DNA from: Ulva prolifera | Lineage: Eukaryota; Chlorophyta; Ulvophyceae; Ulvales; Ulvaceae | Assembly (NCBI GenBank): GCA_023078555.1 | Contig: CM041197.1 | Location: 3,395,999 to 3,459,998, forward strand | Direction: 5' to 3' | Length of the DNA stretch: 64,000 bases | Part shown: piece after piece, positions 32,511-45,300 of the stretch | Numbering within the stretch: position 1 is the stretch's first letter | Layout of the letters: the number at the start of each line of letters is the position of its first letter | The notes under the pieces: model-generated | Told to the model about the DNA's origin: nothing | The model's database searches: none | What the model saw: only the letters and a program-made list of their open reading frames with translations | Made by a program: the position numbers and the translations under genes

Positions 32511-34640
32511 AGGGGCACTCCGGGCGCTGTCCGATCACCGCGAACACCGCCCGGCCGCCAGAGGCCGTCGAGGGGCGTCATGCTCGTCGCTCGCCGCCGC
32601 CGGCGCCGCTCCGGGCTCAGCCGGGGTGGGGGTCGGGCCGGCGGGGGCAGGTGTGACCCAGGGAGCACACCCCGAGGCGCCTACTAGTACGTGTGCAGCT
32701 GCAGATACATGTGGATGCACATGTGCAGGGCTTCAGATCTGTGCAACAGCCCAGGGGTCATAAAACAGATGTATGGTCAAAGATGCCACACGGTGCCTGC
32801 CCTGCAGACCCCCTGCCGTGCACAGGCGCAACACGTGCATGTCTGCGCCCTGCGGATCTTCTCATGTAGCCGGCACTCCGAGTCGGCCACTGGAGGCCAA
32901 GCTACATGTACACATCTAGGAGCAGGCCCGGGCCCAGGCCGATCACGGACAGCCCAGTCTCCAGGAAACATGCCAGTGGCCACTCCGTCCTCCGTGGAAC
33001 ATACATACGTACTACTATATAGTATACGTGCACGTTGTGATCCGACCTGCCCGCTGGCCTGCATGTGGAGTCCAGCAACCTTGTGGACTGTTTTCGCATG
33101 CATGCCCCGCGATGTCGCCCAGCCAATGGTTACAAGCCAATGACTGTGAAGACCGCGGAGGCGACATAACAGTCGGCAGCTGCGTATGATGACGTCATGC
33201 GCCGACCAGTACATCGCGAATCACGACAAACATTGACACGCAGCTGGCTGCTGGTTAGTAAAGACAGGGCGGCCTGTGGAATGTGCGTGACGCGGCATGA
33301 TGTCCGTACGGTAGATCTCGAGGGTGCGTGTGACGCTAGACTGCATGTCCTGACTGCCTGTGCACTCATGATGCTTCCAGACGGGGGAAGCGCTAGCTGT
33401 GATCTTTTGTCGCACATGTACATCTGCTTCCGCAATGCGGATTCCGCACCGGGCGTAACATGCACCACGAAGTCGCGGATCCTGAGACGCTGACGACACC
33501 TTTTTGGGTGCTATGGGCATTCAGTGCCACAATGTGAACCCTCGAGAGCGGCCTTGCAAGTCCCCCATTGAACATCTCCGTTACGTGCTGTGCGGCCAGG
33601 GAGCGTGCTTGCAGCGCACGTAGTGGTTGCCACAGAGCCCTGACTCGGAGCAGGCACCCGCGGCAGTGGTTGCGACAGACTGAGCACCGGTTTGGGGCAG
33701 GCAGGAGAGACGATGAACATCTGATCACGGTCAGCCTCTCAAGGCGAAGGTGGCTGCAGCGACCTTCACTGGAGTGCAGTCCGTCCGGTGGCTCTGGTTT
33801 GAAGAGCAGGTCACTCCGCCCCGGGCGCACCCGCGGGCGCACCCGCGGGCCCGCGCTGTGGACAGGCCGTGTCATGAAATCGGTGCGCTTAAGCTTCCAT
33901 ACGGCATGAACTTGTAAATATCACTGTTATAACAATGTTTGGCCCGCGCCGCCGACCACCGCTTTGATGGCAGTCAAGCCCCGCCCGTCGTCTGCCACAG
34001 CTGCGCCCTTGGCCGGTGCAGGGGGGCGCTGCCGATGCGCCGACATCGAGCTGTCGAACTGCGCGCAAAGAAAGCGCGGTGGCTACAAAGATCGTGGGTC
34101 ACTCGTGACAGACGTGCGGGGCACCAACTTTCTGTGACTCACCAACTGCACCCACGGCACATGAAAACCTCGCTGATTTTGATCACGTTAACGTTCCTGG
34201 TAGAATGCCTTACTCTTTTGCCATGCAAGCGTCCGAGCTCTGTTTGGCTGCACCCCATTCGACCAGCGGCACGCTGACTGGGACGCCTGCGCACTTTGGG
34301 CTGCCATAGATCTAGCAAATTTAATGCGCAGCATCGCACCAGTACGTAAACGCGCGTCATATGAAGAAATGACCGGGGCCTACGTGTGCATCTGGCATGG
34401 CCCGCAGGCAGGAGACACGTCATGTTCAGTAGCGGTTGTCGTGTATAACGTTGGTACCATGTGATAGTGGGTGTCATGTTCACTAGTGGTCGTATATAAT
34501 TATGTGATACATATATGTATCACATGGACACAGTCGAGGTGGCAGGTAGCACCGCCGCCACAATGTGCAGCAACAGAAGCATGCACCAATACCACTGCTG
34601 TCTTGAGTGTGACCGGCTGACTGGAGTGAGCTCGACGACG
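32511..34640. other. Interval without a supported gene
   Basis: Open frames on both strands show no domain. A short GCGCACCCGCGGGC tandem lies at about 33828-33850. The start of a sequence weakly resembling the 31.4-kb repeat (GGCAGGTAGCACCGCC, 34541-34556) lies near the right end. Confidence 0.4.
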
Positions 34641-34651
34641 CACCTACATGC

Positions 34652-36544
34652 ATGCAGGTTGGCCACGACAGCGACGGCCACAACGAGCCAGCACACGCAC
34701 ACAGCCGACCACCCCCGCCTCGCACCAACGAGCCCGGCCCCGGACAAGCACTCCCGGAAGCACTGCCGGCTGAGGCCGGCAAGCCGCGCTCGCAGCATGC
34801 ACAGCACGCGCAGCACACTGGTGAAGACCGCACAGCACGCGAGTCCTCGGCGTCTCGCCCGGGCGTGTACCCAGCGGGCGCAAGACACACGCAAGCGGGC
34901 GCGCGGGCCCACTCGGTGCAGCTGAAGCCAGCACACGCCGATCGCGAAGTGCCACACGCCGATCGAGAGGTGTCGCCCGAGGCAGGTGGAACACTGGAAC
35001 CCTCCTCATTGCCAGCCACGCTGGAGCTCGATATGTGGTCTGGTCCAGTGAGTCGTGATCTGGGAGCCTTGAGCGTCAGCTCCAGCAGCAGCGGACAGCC
35101 GGCCTCAGGGCACATGTCCGTCTTCGTCCCACTCCCCGAGGTCAAAAGCCGCAGCTCCCGTTCGGATTCGTTCCGGTCTGCGGCAAAATCCAGTTCGGAG
35201 CGGAGCAGTGACATGCCCGGCAGCAGCGCTAGCGCCGACATGGCCACGGCGCACATGCATGCACATGCCAGCACGGCGCGCAGACCCAGGAGCGCCCCGG
35301 CCAGCCAGCCCAGTGGGGGCAGCGGCCGCGTGCACGCAGGTGCGCGGGATCAATCGATGCCGCCGATCCTCGAGGGCGATGCCAGCAGCCCCGCAGAGAT
35401 AGAGAGCGCCCAACCTGTTCCATCCATGGAAGAGCACGTGCAGCTTAGCCCGCGGCTGCAGCTGTCTGACGACAGCACGCCCGCGCCGGGGGGCCGCCCC
35501 ACTGCTGGGTGGCCAACACATCACAACACCGATGAAGCCAGCAGCCCCTTCATCGGCAGCGCCGCTCGCGCCAGCGACTCCCCCACAAGCAGCGCCACCT
35601 CGGAGAACCCCCCGACGACGCAGGTGATGCGTCGCAGGAACGGCAGCGACGGTCTAGATCTGAGCAAACGCGCCGCTGACTCGCCGCGCAGCGGCCTCCA
35701 ACGCCGCAACCGCGATGCACCTGCTGGGACGGACGCGGAGTCATCCCAGCCCCCGGCGAAGACAGCCACCCAACTTCCAGGGGCCCGGGATCTGACTGTG
35801 CTGGAACAGAAGCGCATCGACAGCATGACGGCGGAGTACACGTCGGTGATCGCGTCGTACGAGGCGGCGCGGCAGGCCGCGCACAACCGCAACGCGATAT
35901 TCTCCGGGCTGATGAGCGCCGCGCTCGCGGTGTCGACGGACCGCCAGGACGCCGACGTCCGCAGCTTCCTCGGCGTGTGCGGCATCGCCACATGCATGTA
36001 CTGGTTCATCAGCCTGCACCGGGACCACTTCATGGCGGTGAAACGCCTGAATCATGGCAGAAACGTCGAGAACAGTCTGGCGATCGTGTTCGAGAGCTGT
36101 CGCATCGACGCGCTTCAAGCCCCGCCAAAGTACTTTGAAATGCTGAAGGAGGGCAACTGGTACAAGGCTGTTGCGGAAGACTGCCAGCGGTGCTGTTGTT
36201 GCAGAGGGCGGAGCCAGTGCCGCGGGTGCACGTGCGGGCGGCGGTGTCCGGCGTGCTGCAGTTGTCCCTGGTTCAAGGGCCATGTAGACGCAGGTGGCAC
36301 CGCATGCATGTGCATGTGCTGCCAATGCAAGTGCCATGAAGTCACGGGGTGCTGTAGGATGTGGTGCTTTCCGGCTGTTCTGTGGATGGTTGTGCTGATT
36401 GATGTGCACTTCCACTTCTGCCTTCTCACAGTCTTTGCTGTGGCGTGGCTGTATGTGCTAGTCTCGCAGCCGAGCTCGAGCCAGGGCGCCATGGATACTG
36501 TTTTGCCAGCTACTCCGGTTGTACATGTAGCGCCGGGAGGCTAG
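34652..36544 (+). CDS. Membrane protein with long disordered N-terminus and Cys-rich cluster
   Basis: The open frame is 630 residues. A CATGCATGCAG acceptor at 34652-34658 suggests the coding exon may really begin at 34659 with an upstream exon I could not place. Residues 1-380 are low-complexity (Ser, Pro, Ala, His), probably disordered. Residues about 382-475 repeat the module of the 29-kb gene in order: EYTSVIASYEAARQAA, IFSGLMSAALAV, CMYWFISLHRDH, HGRNVENSLAI. Residues about 510-565 form an extraordinary Cys cluster (CCCCRGRSQC, CTCGRRCPACC, CMCMCCQCKC), possibly metal-binding or palmitoylated. Then two adjacent membrane segments run from about 570 to 605. The two paralogs are 5 kb apart in the same orientation, indicating local duplication followed by acquisition of the N-terminus. 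Function unknown. Confidence 0.7.
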   Translation: MQVGHDSDGHNEPAHAHSRPPPPRTNEPGPGQALPEALPAEAGKPRSQHAQHAQHTGEDRTARESSASRPGVYPAGARHTQAGARAHSVQLKPAHADREVPHADREVSPEAGGTLEPSSLPATLELDMWSGPVSRDLGALSVSSSSSGQPASGHMSVFVPLPEVKSRSSRSDSFRSAAKSSSERSSDMPGSSASADMATAHMHAHASTARRPRSAPASQPSGGSGRVHAGARDQSMPPILEGDASSPAEIESAQPVPSMEEHVQLSPRLQLSDDSTPAPGGRPTAGWPTHHNTDEASSPFIGSAARASDSPTSSATSENPPTTQVMRRRNGSDGLDLSKRAADSPRSGLQRRNRDAPAGTDAESSQPPAKTATQLPGARDLTVLEQKRIDSMTAEYTSVIASYEAARQAAHNRNAIFSGLMSAALAVSTDRQDADVRSFLGVCGIATCMYWFISLHRDHFMAVKRLNHGRNVENSLAIVFESCRIDALQAPPKYFEMLKEGNWYKAVAEDCQRCCCCRGRSQCRGCTCGRRCPACCSCPWFKGHVDAGGTACMCMCCQCKCHEVTGCCRMWCFPAVLWMVVLIDVHFHFCLLTVFAVAWLYVLVSQPSSSQGAMDTVLPATPVVHVAPGG

Positions 36545-37740
36545 ACTAGGTTGCTGCCTGACGAGACTGTGGCTTGGCAGGACTGGTAAAAACTATTAAT
36601 TGTTGGGGTCACTCCCGCATGTGGCCTCCTGGGGCTGCAGACACTGTGGCTCTCAGGCGGTACTCAGCTGCCTGGTATGAGACTGCCCGTCAGGGAGAGT
36701 GGTTCTCCGGCCCCCTGCATTGCTCGGGATGGCTTGCTGACGGCACGTGCTCTCATCCAGCACAAGGAGGAGGCCCTGTGAGTTGCGTACGGTTTTCTGA
36801 GGGGGGGTTCAAGGTGGTTACCCCTTCGGCATGTAAGGTCCCGTTGACTCGGAGTTGTTAATGTCCAGTAGGATACGGCTCAAAACTTAGATTTACTTGA
36901 ATTTACAAGGGTGGCCGTGACACGCTGCTCTGGTGACTGTGGTGAGACACCGTAAGCACTGCAGTGGACTTGTTGCTGTCGAGGGCCAGCAGCAGCACGC
37001 CTGCACAGTCTGGGCGCGCTGCCCGCTTGATATACGCGCTCAACGCGGCTCCCCCCCCCCCCACACACAATCATCAGCTTGATTGGGGCGACATCATCGC
37101 CTCAGTGCAGTCAGCTACATCTCCTATAAGAGCTGTTCAGAGGGGAAGGCGGCCCCCCTTGTACTAAAGCACTGAGATCGGCAGGCTCTACACTGACAAC
37201 AAGAGGAATTCGCAAGCGCAGATGGATATATTGGCCGTAAGATACGCAGACCTGGAAGCACTCAGCTGCAGCGCCTAGCATGGGGGCCACACGGTATCGG
37301 TGCCGCGGTGCACACGCACATGGCGCAGTGAAGCGCCGCCGCTCGTGCAAGATGTCAACCAATCACGCGAGCATGCGGCCAGCTGCCAGATCCACTCAGA
37401 TATTCACACAGGATGCAGCGGCAGCTGCACGGCGACATCATTGATTGCCGATTGGCCTGCGCAAGCGCTGATGCTCGAATCCAGCGCTGGACCTCAGCCT
37501 TGCGGCCGTTGGGACACTCGGACTACTATAATGCACTGCGCCACAGGGCCGGGCACACAACTTTTGACGCTGACGTTTGCCTGCGAGATACGGTACTGTC
37601 TTATATGCAGCAGGTGAGATGTGTTGGGGTGGGTACTGCTGGGCATCCCAAGCGCAGACTCCACGCAGACTTCCCTGTACCCGTACCACTAGATTAAGAC
37701 TACTTCGTACGGGCTGAGCTTGCACAGGCGCATCCCAGGC
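36545..37740. other. Interval between convergent genes
   Basis: This is probably the 3' flanks of the 34.6-kb plus-strand gene and the minus-strand LRR gene. A C10 run lies at about 37051. No coding segment is supported. Confidence 0.4.
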
Positions 37741-40700
37741 CTACAGCTCCAAGCGGGCCCCTTGCTTCCCGGCGCAGAGCTTCAGAGCGACCCACTCTTT
37801 GTACGTCACACCGCTGAACCCCATATGCATGCCCTCCAGCGCCCCCATCCTCCCGAGCTCCCCCCGCAGACACGCCGCGCCCGCGTCCCGCACGACGTTG
37901 CACGACATGTCGAACCGCCGCAGCTGCGGCAGCGCCGCGAGCGCGGGGAAGAGCGCGTGCGCGCCACGCGGGCCGACGCCGGCCTGTGCGAAGGCCAGCC
38001 GCCGCAGCCGCCGTAGAGCTGGCAGCGCCTCGGCGAGCGCCGCGGCGCCCTTGTCGCCAAACGCGTTGTAGGATACGTCCAGGGCGCAGAGTTCCGGCAG
38101 TTGGGGCAGCGCACGGCAGAGCAGAGCAGCGCCCTCCCACTCGATGTCGTTCGACGCGATCTTCAGATCCTGCATTGCAGCAGACCAAGACAATGATCAC
38201 AGCAGGATGATGTCTCAAAAGGACAAAAGCGAGCAAGGTAGAACCGCGGGCAACAACCAGGGGAACCGCACACTCACGCAAGCAGCAACACGCAGCACAT
38301 ACTAATACACCCATGCAGACGGTATGTGACTCTGCGTTGCAGCACATCAAAGCAGCGACAATGCACACACAGGGATCTGTGTACCCCGTCCACAACTTGC
38401 CACACACATACTCAAGCTGAAGCAAAGCAAATCGACGTCCATAGGCGCGCGGGCACGGGGCGCCTCACCTGCAGGTTGCGCAGCGACGGCAGCAGCATGC
38501 CGAGCACAAACGCGCCGGCGTCATCGATGTCCGTGCTGCTCACGTCGAGCGCCGTCAGGCCGCACAGCGCATCAAAGCAGGCTGCGAGCTCCGCGATGCC
38601 GTCGGCCCCGAGGCCGTTGCCCGCGAGCCTCAGCTCCTGCAGCTGCGTCAGGCTGCACAAGCGCAGCGCGATCTGGCGCAGACCCGGCGCGGTCAGCCCG
38701 GTGGAGGAAAGGTCCAGCGTGCGGGCCGTTCTGCAGCTGCGCACAAAGTGCTCCGCCGCCCCGGCGAGCAGCCAGTTGCCTTGCAGGCTCAGGACCTCCA
38801 ATGCATGCCACACATGCATTGCGCTCGAGTCCGGCCGCAGGTCGCGCGCCGCGAGCTGGTTGTGCTCCAGGCGCAGCACGCGCAGCGCGCGCAGCGCGCC
38901 GAGTGGTTCGCAGAGGGCGAGCCAGTCCCGGTTGCGCAGCGTGGCGTGTGACAGGTCGATGCATGTGAGCGCTGTGAGGCACGGGATATGGCACGCCAGT
39001 GCATGCGCTTGGCCGCCGGTCAAGCTCACTCGCGACAGATTGAGAGTCTGCAGCTCGGAGAGGTCGGCCAATCCCGGCGCCAACGCATGCATGTCGGCAC
39101 CCGTCTCGCTCAGGTCCAGCGCCGTCAGCTCCCCCATGCATGCCAGAGCTTCTGCGAGCGGCTGCGAGCCGACAGCCCCCAGGGTGAGCTGCGGCAGCGC
39201 GAGGGAGCGGAGGCGCGAGAGGCCGCGCAGGTCCCCTACGCCACGGACCAGCTCCGCAGCCAGGGTTGCGCTGCCGCGCACGCCCGCGGCGCTTGGGCCT
39301 TGCGAGTGCAGCCGCGTCAGGTGCGTCAGCTGCGCGCATGCATGTGTGGCCGCCGCCCAGAGCTGCAGCGGGTGGGGGCGCGCCTCGGCATGCGCCGGGG
39401 CGGCCGGCGCGGCCGGCAGGGTGTAGCGCACGGGCGTGAACTGCATCGGCGGCAGCGTGAGGGAGGCGTTCCTATCGGTGGAGGGGTGGCGGGCGCGGAG
39501 GGCGGTGGGGTGGAGGGGCGGGGGCAGGCCGAGCAGCAGGCTGCGGGTGGAGGGAGCGGAGCGCAGGATGAGCAGCTGGAGGTCGGTCGAGAGGGGCGCC
39601 AGGATCTGCACGGCACAGCAGGATACGCCGGGGAGCGGTGTGCGGGAACACGCACATGGCGTGAAGCGAGGCGGCCAGCGATGATGCAGTCTGTATCCTT
39701 CCAGCGCTGCGGCGGGCACATGAGCTGCAGGTGCAGAAACTGTAACACACGGAATGGTGTTGACAGCGCATCGTTGACTCGATGCGAGTCAACAGATCTC
39801 TAGAGTGTATACTCCAAGCCGATTGTTGCGCATTGTGAGTGGTGGACATCGCAATTGCGCTTGTCAGCGGGGGCAAGGGGGGGGAGGGGGGTCGTCAACT
39901 TCACATTCAGACGGAGGCCGCACCGCGGAACGGACGAAGGCCTGGAACGCTTGTGTTTGCGCGTGTGCGTGCCCACGGCACAGGAACAGCCGCCGGCTGA
40001 CATGCATGCACGCTGCCGCAGTCGTCTGCCCGTCGCCCAGCCGATCTGCCACCTGCATGCGTGATGTGGCGGTCATGCACGGGGCTGCCACCTCACGCCT
40101 GGAAGCGGCTCATGTATTCAGTGAGGCAGCGGCTCGAGGGCGGGGAGAGTTGCCGCGGGGATGATGTGCTGATGTCGCCTGGATCAGGAGGGAGATGGCA
40201 CTTCAGGGGACTGGTCTGAAGCGCTGCCACAGCTCCCTGGAGAGCTGCAGGCAGAAGGGCTCGCAAGAGGGGAAATCTTTGATACGGGGTCGAGGAACAG
40301 CGCAGTTATGCCTTAGTGATATTGTGACTAGTGATGCCCGGACACCGCTCATACTGCTGTGTCACTGTTGGGCCGGGCAGCGAGTTTGGCTCAGCTGCCA
40401 AGTATTTGAATGACCTGTGGGAACAGCGGCATGAGCAATCAGGACCACATCAAATCAGGAGCCGTGCTGTTGCATGGGCTGCAACTTCATGCACACTCAA
40501 TCTGCACGTGGGGCTTAGTCACTGCGGCAGCACTCCATGTCATGGGCACATATCAAATGGGCCGCACGCAACAGTAGAATGGCCAGGCCTGATATATGAT
40601 GACAGGTTTTGCTGAGTGGTGTGCGTCCTGCGGGAACGAACAGGACTTGTCAGGACGTGCAGGTTATACCGACACCAATGTCTCGTTGCTGACCAGCGAG

Positions 40701-41558
40701 GCATAAGCAACCGTCACTCTCACAGAAGGGATCCATTTCGATGTGCTGAAGTGTCCTCATTGAGAATGGAACAGGTGCTGCTCGGTCCAAGGATGAGACA
40801 TGACAAGCATGTGTACGACAGCATGTGCAACGTTTCTCTGTGAAGCATTACACCTGCGTGCGGGCTGCTACCATAGGTATGTACAGAGCCTGACATCATT
40901 CAGCCGTGTAAGCGTGCGACAGACACCTTAAGGCCAGACGCTTTCAATCGTTTGTAAGCGGTCCTAGGAATGCGCATCATGGGGACTGTCGCGCATGGAG
41001 ACGTGCATAGCTTGCCGCGCTCAGATCCCTCAACAGAAGTATCTTGCTGTTGTAATGTGGCGGGTCATACAGGTCGAAGATATTGTTCAACGCAGCACGA
41101 CTTGACAAGCGCGCAGTCGGAAGACCGGGTGACGGGCATGGAACACGAGAGACCTGGAAACTAACGCGCAATGTGCGATCAGACGACATGCATGTCTGCA
41201 TTACTTCATTCCAAATAATTCGCACCTGAACACCACGCAGCAGTTCATTGAAAGGGAGCGAGCGTAGTCTATGTGAGGACGACGAGAGCCAGCCCACGAG
41301 ACTCCACCAATGTCCAAGGTCCGCAGGAGGCACGGGCGATGCTTCGCCTACCGATGACGAACTCTCGAAATAGAATTGCAGAACAGGGCTTCGCGAGATG
41401 ATGTCTGGAGGTATGTCCCGCGCATCAGGGCTTTTGAGAGATGACGCGACCTGAGCGGGGTCGAGGAAACAGCGGGAGCAACCTGACAGCCCGTCAAACA
41501 GCCCGCTCTCTTTCTCGTGTAGCTCTGAATCATGCCTATGACGGAGATGCACGGTCAT
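37741..41558 (-). CDS. POZ/SKP1-like LRR protein, array member 1
   Basis: Exons on the minus strand: 41558-41226, 40052 to about 39900, 39605-38469 and 38169-37741, all joined in phase 0, about 683 residues. Exon 1 resembles a BTB/POZ or SKP1 N-terminal fold (IPPDIISRSPVLQF, then PVPPADLGHWWSLVGWL) and ends LLRGVQ before a GTGCGA donor. Exon 2 begins VADRLGDGQTTAAAC. Exon 3 starts ILAPLSTDLQLLILRSAPST and then carries ribonuclease-inhibitor-type LRRs (for example LTALDLSETGADMHALAPGL, LRLAGNGLGADGIAELA). The LRR series continues unbroken across the last intron (SLRNLQ then DLKIASNDIEWEGAALL). RI-type LRRs make a curved binding surface; a POZ domain would link to cullin or oligomerise. The gene is divergent from member 2, about 830 bp apart. 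The last intron carries a dispersed repeat. Confidence 0.75.
38213..38312. repeat. Partial copy of the 31.4-kb element inside an intron
   Basis: AGGACAAAAGC, AGGTAGAACCGC, CAACCAGGGGAACCGCACAC and CACCCATGCAGACGG line up in order with 31417-31520. It lies wholly within the last intron (38468-38170) of array member 1. The right inverted repeat is missing. Confidence 0.65.
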
Positions 41559-42387
41559 GATTGTTGTTGGCTCACAACGGGACGAGTGGGGGATGTCGGA
41601 ATCGGATGCGCAGCAGTTTCCGCAGGACGCCCAGGCAAAGCAACATCTGCGGACGAGTGGTAATCATGTCACACTAGCACAGCGGTTACCGGCGATTGCA
41701 TGCAACATGGCTTTTCACAGCTCATGTGTTCATCAATATCGCTTGCGTTTTTCTTGGTCAGAATGTGGCTACAGCTGTACTGTCTGGGCTGCTTTGACTG
41801 TGCATGGCACCCCATTCTGGTCTCTCAGAAGCCGTGCATCAACACCACTGGTTCATACAACAGAAAGTTTGTATATGTGACGAGGCCGAATGCCAGCATG
41901 CACCGAATATATCCCGACGTCCATGCAGTGGCCTATGTGGCCACAGATGTATTGTACACCGTTCTCCAGAGTTCTCTATGTATCATGCCATGTGCACGTG
42001 AACATGGACGACTCCCGATCGTGACCGAGAAAGATCGGACAGAGCATCCAATGCCCAACTAGTTCAGGTCTGTGCGCTCTCGCACATTTTCGCCTGCTGG
42101 CCGCTCGCGACCAGTTCGTCTTGAGCCGACAGAGACGCGGGCTGTGTCCGCAGGGAGCCTCGTGGTTGAATACAGAGCGCGTAGTCGATCCACACCATAT
42201 TGTACAGTCATTTCCGTGGATGTTCTGCGCTTTTTAATCGAGTTGCCTTGTGATATCTGTGTACGATGAGCTTGCGGGTACAGTTTGTTCTCCAGTGCAA
42301 GCTCATCGCTGCAGCTGCTGCCCGTGTGTAGCCCATGGGAAACGTGAAGGACTAGGAGGCAGCAATTGTGACGTTTATATCGGAAGA
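41559..42387. promoter_or_regulatory. Shared divergent 5' region of array members 1 and 2
   Basis: About 830 bp separates the two start codons of head-to-head paralogs. Both promoters and 5' UTRs must lie here or overlap the first exons. I could not identify a specific TATA box or operator. Confidence 0.4.
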
Positions 42388-45300
42388 ATGATGAGATCTG
42401 AATCTCATCAGTCCGTCGTGAAGCTTCAACACGATGGCTCCCGCTCTGCCTTCATTTGTGGGTCAACTTGCCTGGCGATTTCAGAAGCGCACACCAGCCG
42501 CAGCGCGCTCCTTGACGACGTTTGCTCAAGCTCCGATGGTGAATTCAAGCTTGAAATCCCGTTGACCCTCTCGCAAGCCCAGGCATGGCTGGAGTATGTC
42601 AGCTTCAAGCTGCAAGGGCACGACGCAGAGACGCGCGCCAGTGACGCTACGCTGTTGCACGCCCTTAAAGTGCGCCTAAAATTTTCAATAAGTGTTCTGC
42701 GCAGCTGCTGTTCCGATACCTGAAGCATGTGTTCAGCGATGGTTTGAAATTCAGCGTTGCTTCATTGGACTGTCGCCTGCTCTCGCTTTCGCATGTTCGT
42801 ACCTTTCAGCGGGATGTATTTGCATCATAAACAAGTCAGCGTTGACGACGCTCGCTTGATACACGATGTAGGCTGCGCGTTGACTGGCATTGTCGCAGTC
42901 GACCAACCGAAGTGGCTGTCCCATCAGTGCTATTTACCTTCTCGACAAGGTCGTTGTAAAGTACAGTCTACGGAGCAACACTCATGATCATGTGTCGCTT
43001 GGTGCTGTCAAAGTGATCCGCTACTGAATAGTTCAGACACTGCCTTGCACTGGATGAAACGACAGTACCTGGCTACCTGCACCACACCACGACGTTGGCA
43101 CCTTGGGCCTGAAGGCAACAACAATTCGTGTGCGAATCCACATCCACACTTCAGTCAGATTAACACAACATCGCCCAGGTTGACAAGTGTTCCAAAGTCC
43201 ACTGGCGGCAGGCGCCCCAGTTCAAGCATGTTCTGATTCACCTGGTTGTACAGGCTGCAAGCTTCCTTCAGGATGACTGCACCGAGGAGCTCATTGTTGC
43301 GGAACTCAGCACTGCCTTAGAGCCTGAGTGGGCAACGCAAAAAGGCAAACGTCGGGGGCAGCCCGCTGTCAGCAACCAGTCACGGTATCATGATCCGACT
43401 CCAGGACAGCAAGCCCGTGCCCTCGAGGTGCATCCCTTTCCAAAACCTGTTGGCCGCATCACCACGTGCGCTACAGACATGACAAATGTACATAACCACA
43501 GCTGCTTTCAGTCGTAATGAGTGTGCTGATGCTCTTGGTCCCTGCGTGCTCATGGTTGCACTTCACACCTGTGGTGATGGCCGGTGACATTCCGTGACGC
43601 TGCGATCCACCGCATGCGTGACACTTGCAACGCCCAACAGCAACATCAATGCTGCTTCTATACTTCTTGTGCAAGTGCCATTGCTAGCCTAGGCCGTCCA
43701 TGTTGCAGATCAACACGCTCAGACCATTGCAACATGCTAAGCTTCGAGGAGGTCCGCCTCACCGTACGTATCAGATAAATCTGGTCAGCAGCATTTGGTA
43801 GAAACAGAAGAAACTGATGCCGTGGCCACAAAAGAGCCTTCAAGCCTTGAAGTTTTTGTTCGTTAAGAAACACAGTGTTTTTTACGCCTGCTACATTAAT
43901 CCAGCTTCCTGCTGCAGATGTGCAACTGTAAGGTGCTATGTATTCCCATGGTTCCGACTGCCGCCGCAGCTCTCCTGCCGCTGAGTTGCGGGTGCATGCA
44001 CACGTCCAGCACACATATGTTCGTTCGAGGTCGAGGTCAGACACGACCTGGAGGGCCGCCGCTTGCCTGATTCTTTTACCTCATGTCACGGAGCGGCTCA
44101 GCCGCCACTCACCTCACATATCTCTGCAGTAGTGCAGTGCACCGTGTATGTTCAGAAGATACATACACTGCACCGTACATGGTATACACATGCCTCTCCA
44201 TCTCATCAGGGGAGAACGCGCAAGCGATTGTCGCGTCCAGCTCCGCACTTCATTCACATCCTTGAGAAAACTCTCACACGACACCCAATATTTGGTGTGT
44301 AGTATGCACTCTCCACCCTCTGCAGCACCCAGGAACAAGCTTCGGCCCGCGAGCCCCGCTGACTGGGGGTGTCACTGCAGATTGCTGAGTCAACGCGGAC
44401 AGCCTCCCTGCCAGCCATCCTTGCCGCTGTGCAACCACAGCCCGACACCGTGAGCACCGGCCCCACAGAGCGCAATTTCGCTTCCTGGCAACGTCTCATG
44501 GACGCTGCAGGCTACCTCCTCATGCTCCTGCCCCGCAGCTTCCACCCTGTCGTCATGCTCGCCCGGTTCCCCTCCATCTACGAACACAACAGCCTCACCA
44601 TCCTCCCGTTCCCGTGGTGCGGCATCAGCGCCCACGTCGCCCCTCCCAAGTGGCCGTGCCTCGTCGACCAGGCGCTCACGGCGGCCGCAGCCCTTTGCGC
44701 GGGCAACCCGTCGATGGACCTCGCTCCCGCTGCGCCCCAAAACCACCCCGCAAACGGCGCCCTGAAGCGCCCGCGAAGCCCACCGTCTGCAGCACCCATC
44801 CAGCACGGCACCGGCAGCAGCACAGATGGGGCGGGATACTGCGGCGTGTGCGCACACACGCCTGGCGTCGGGGCCGCGGCGCGTGGCGGCGATGGCGCCG
44901 CGAGAGGGCATGAGGCACTGACCCGCCTGGAGCTCGGCCTGATCTCGCACTCGCCTGCCTGCTGGCGGCAGGGCGTCGCGCGGATGCGGCAGCTGCGGGA
45001 GCTACACCTGTTGGTGCTCAACATGGAGGCCGCATGCGCTCCGGAGATGCTGTGCACCGCCGCCGAGCTGCCGGCGCTTGGCGGCCTGCACCTCTACTGC
45101 AAGTGGTCCATGGCAATCGACTGCCCTGCGGTGTTGGACCTGTTCACGGGCCTGACCGCGCTTTCGAAGCTGACTGCCCTGGGTCTCGACAACTGCTTCA
45201 AGGCGCAGCGCGAGGCAGACTACATCGGCGAAACTATGCTACGAGCTGTGAGTGGGCTGTCTCAGCTGACAACCGTGAAGGAGTTGAGCCTGAAGCGGTG

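Noticed and set aside
34483-35274. Minus-strand open frame of 263 residues
   Set aside because: Antisense to the low-complexity N-terminus of the 34.6-kb gene.
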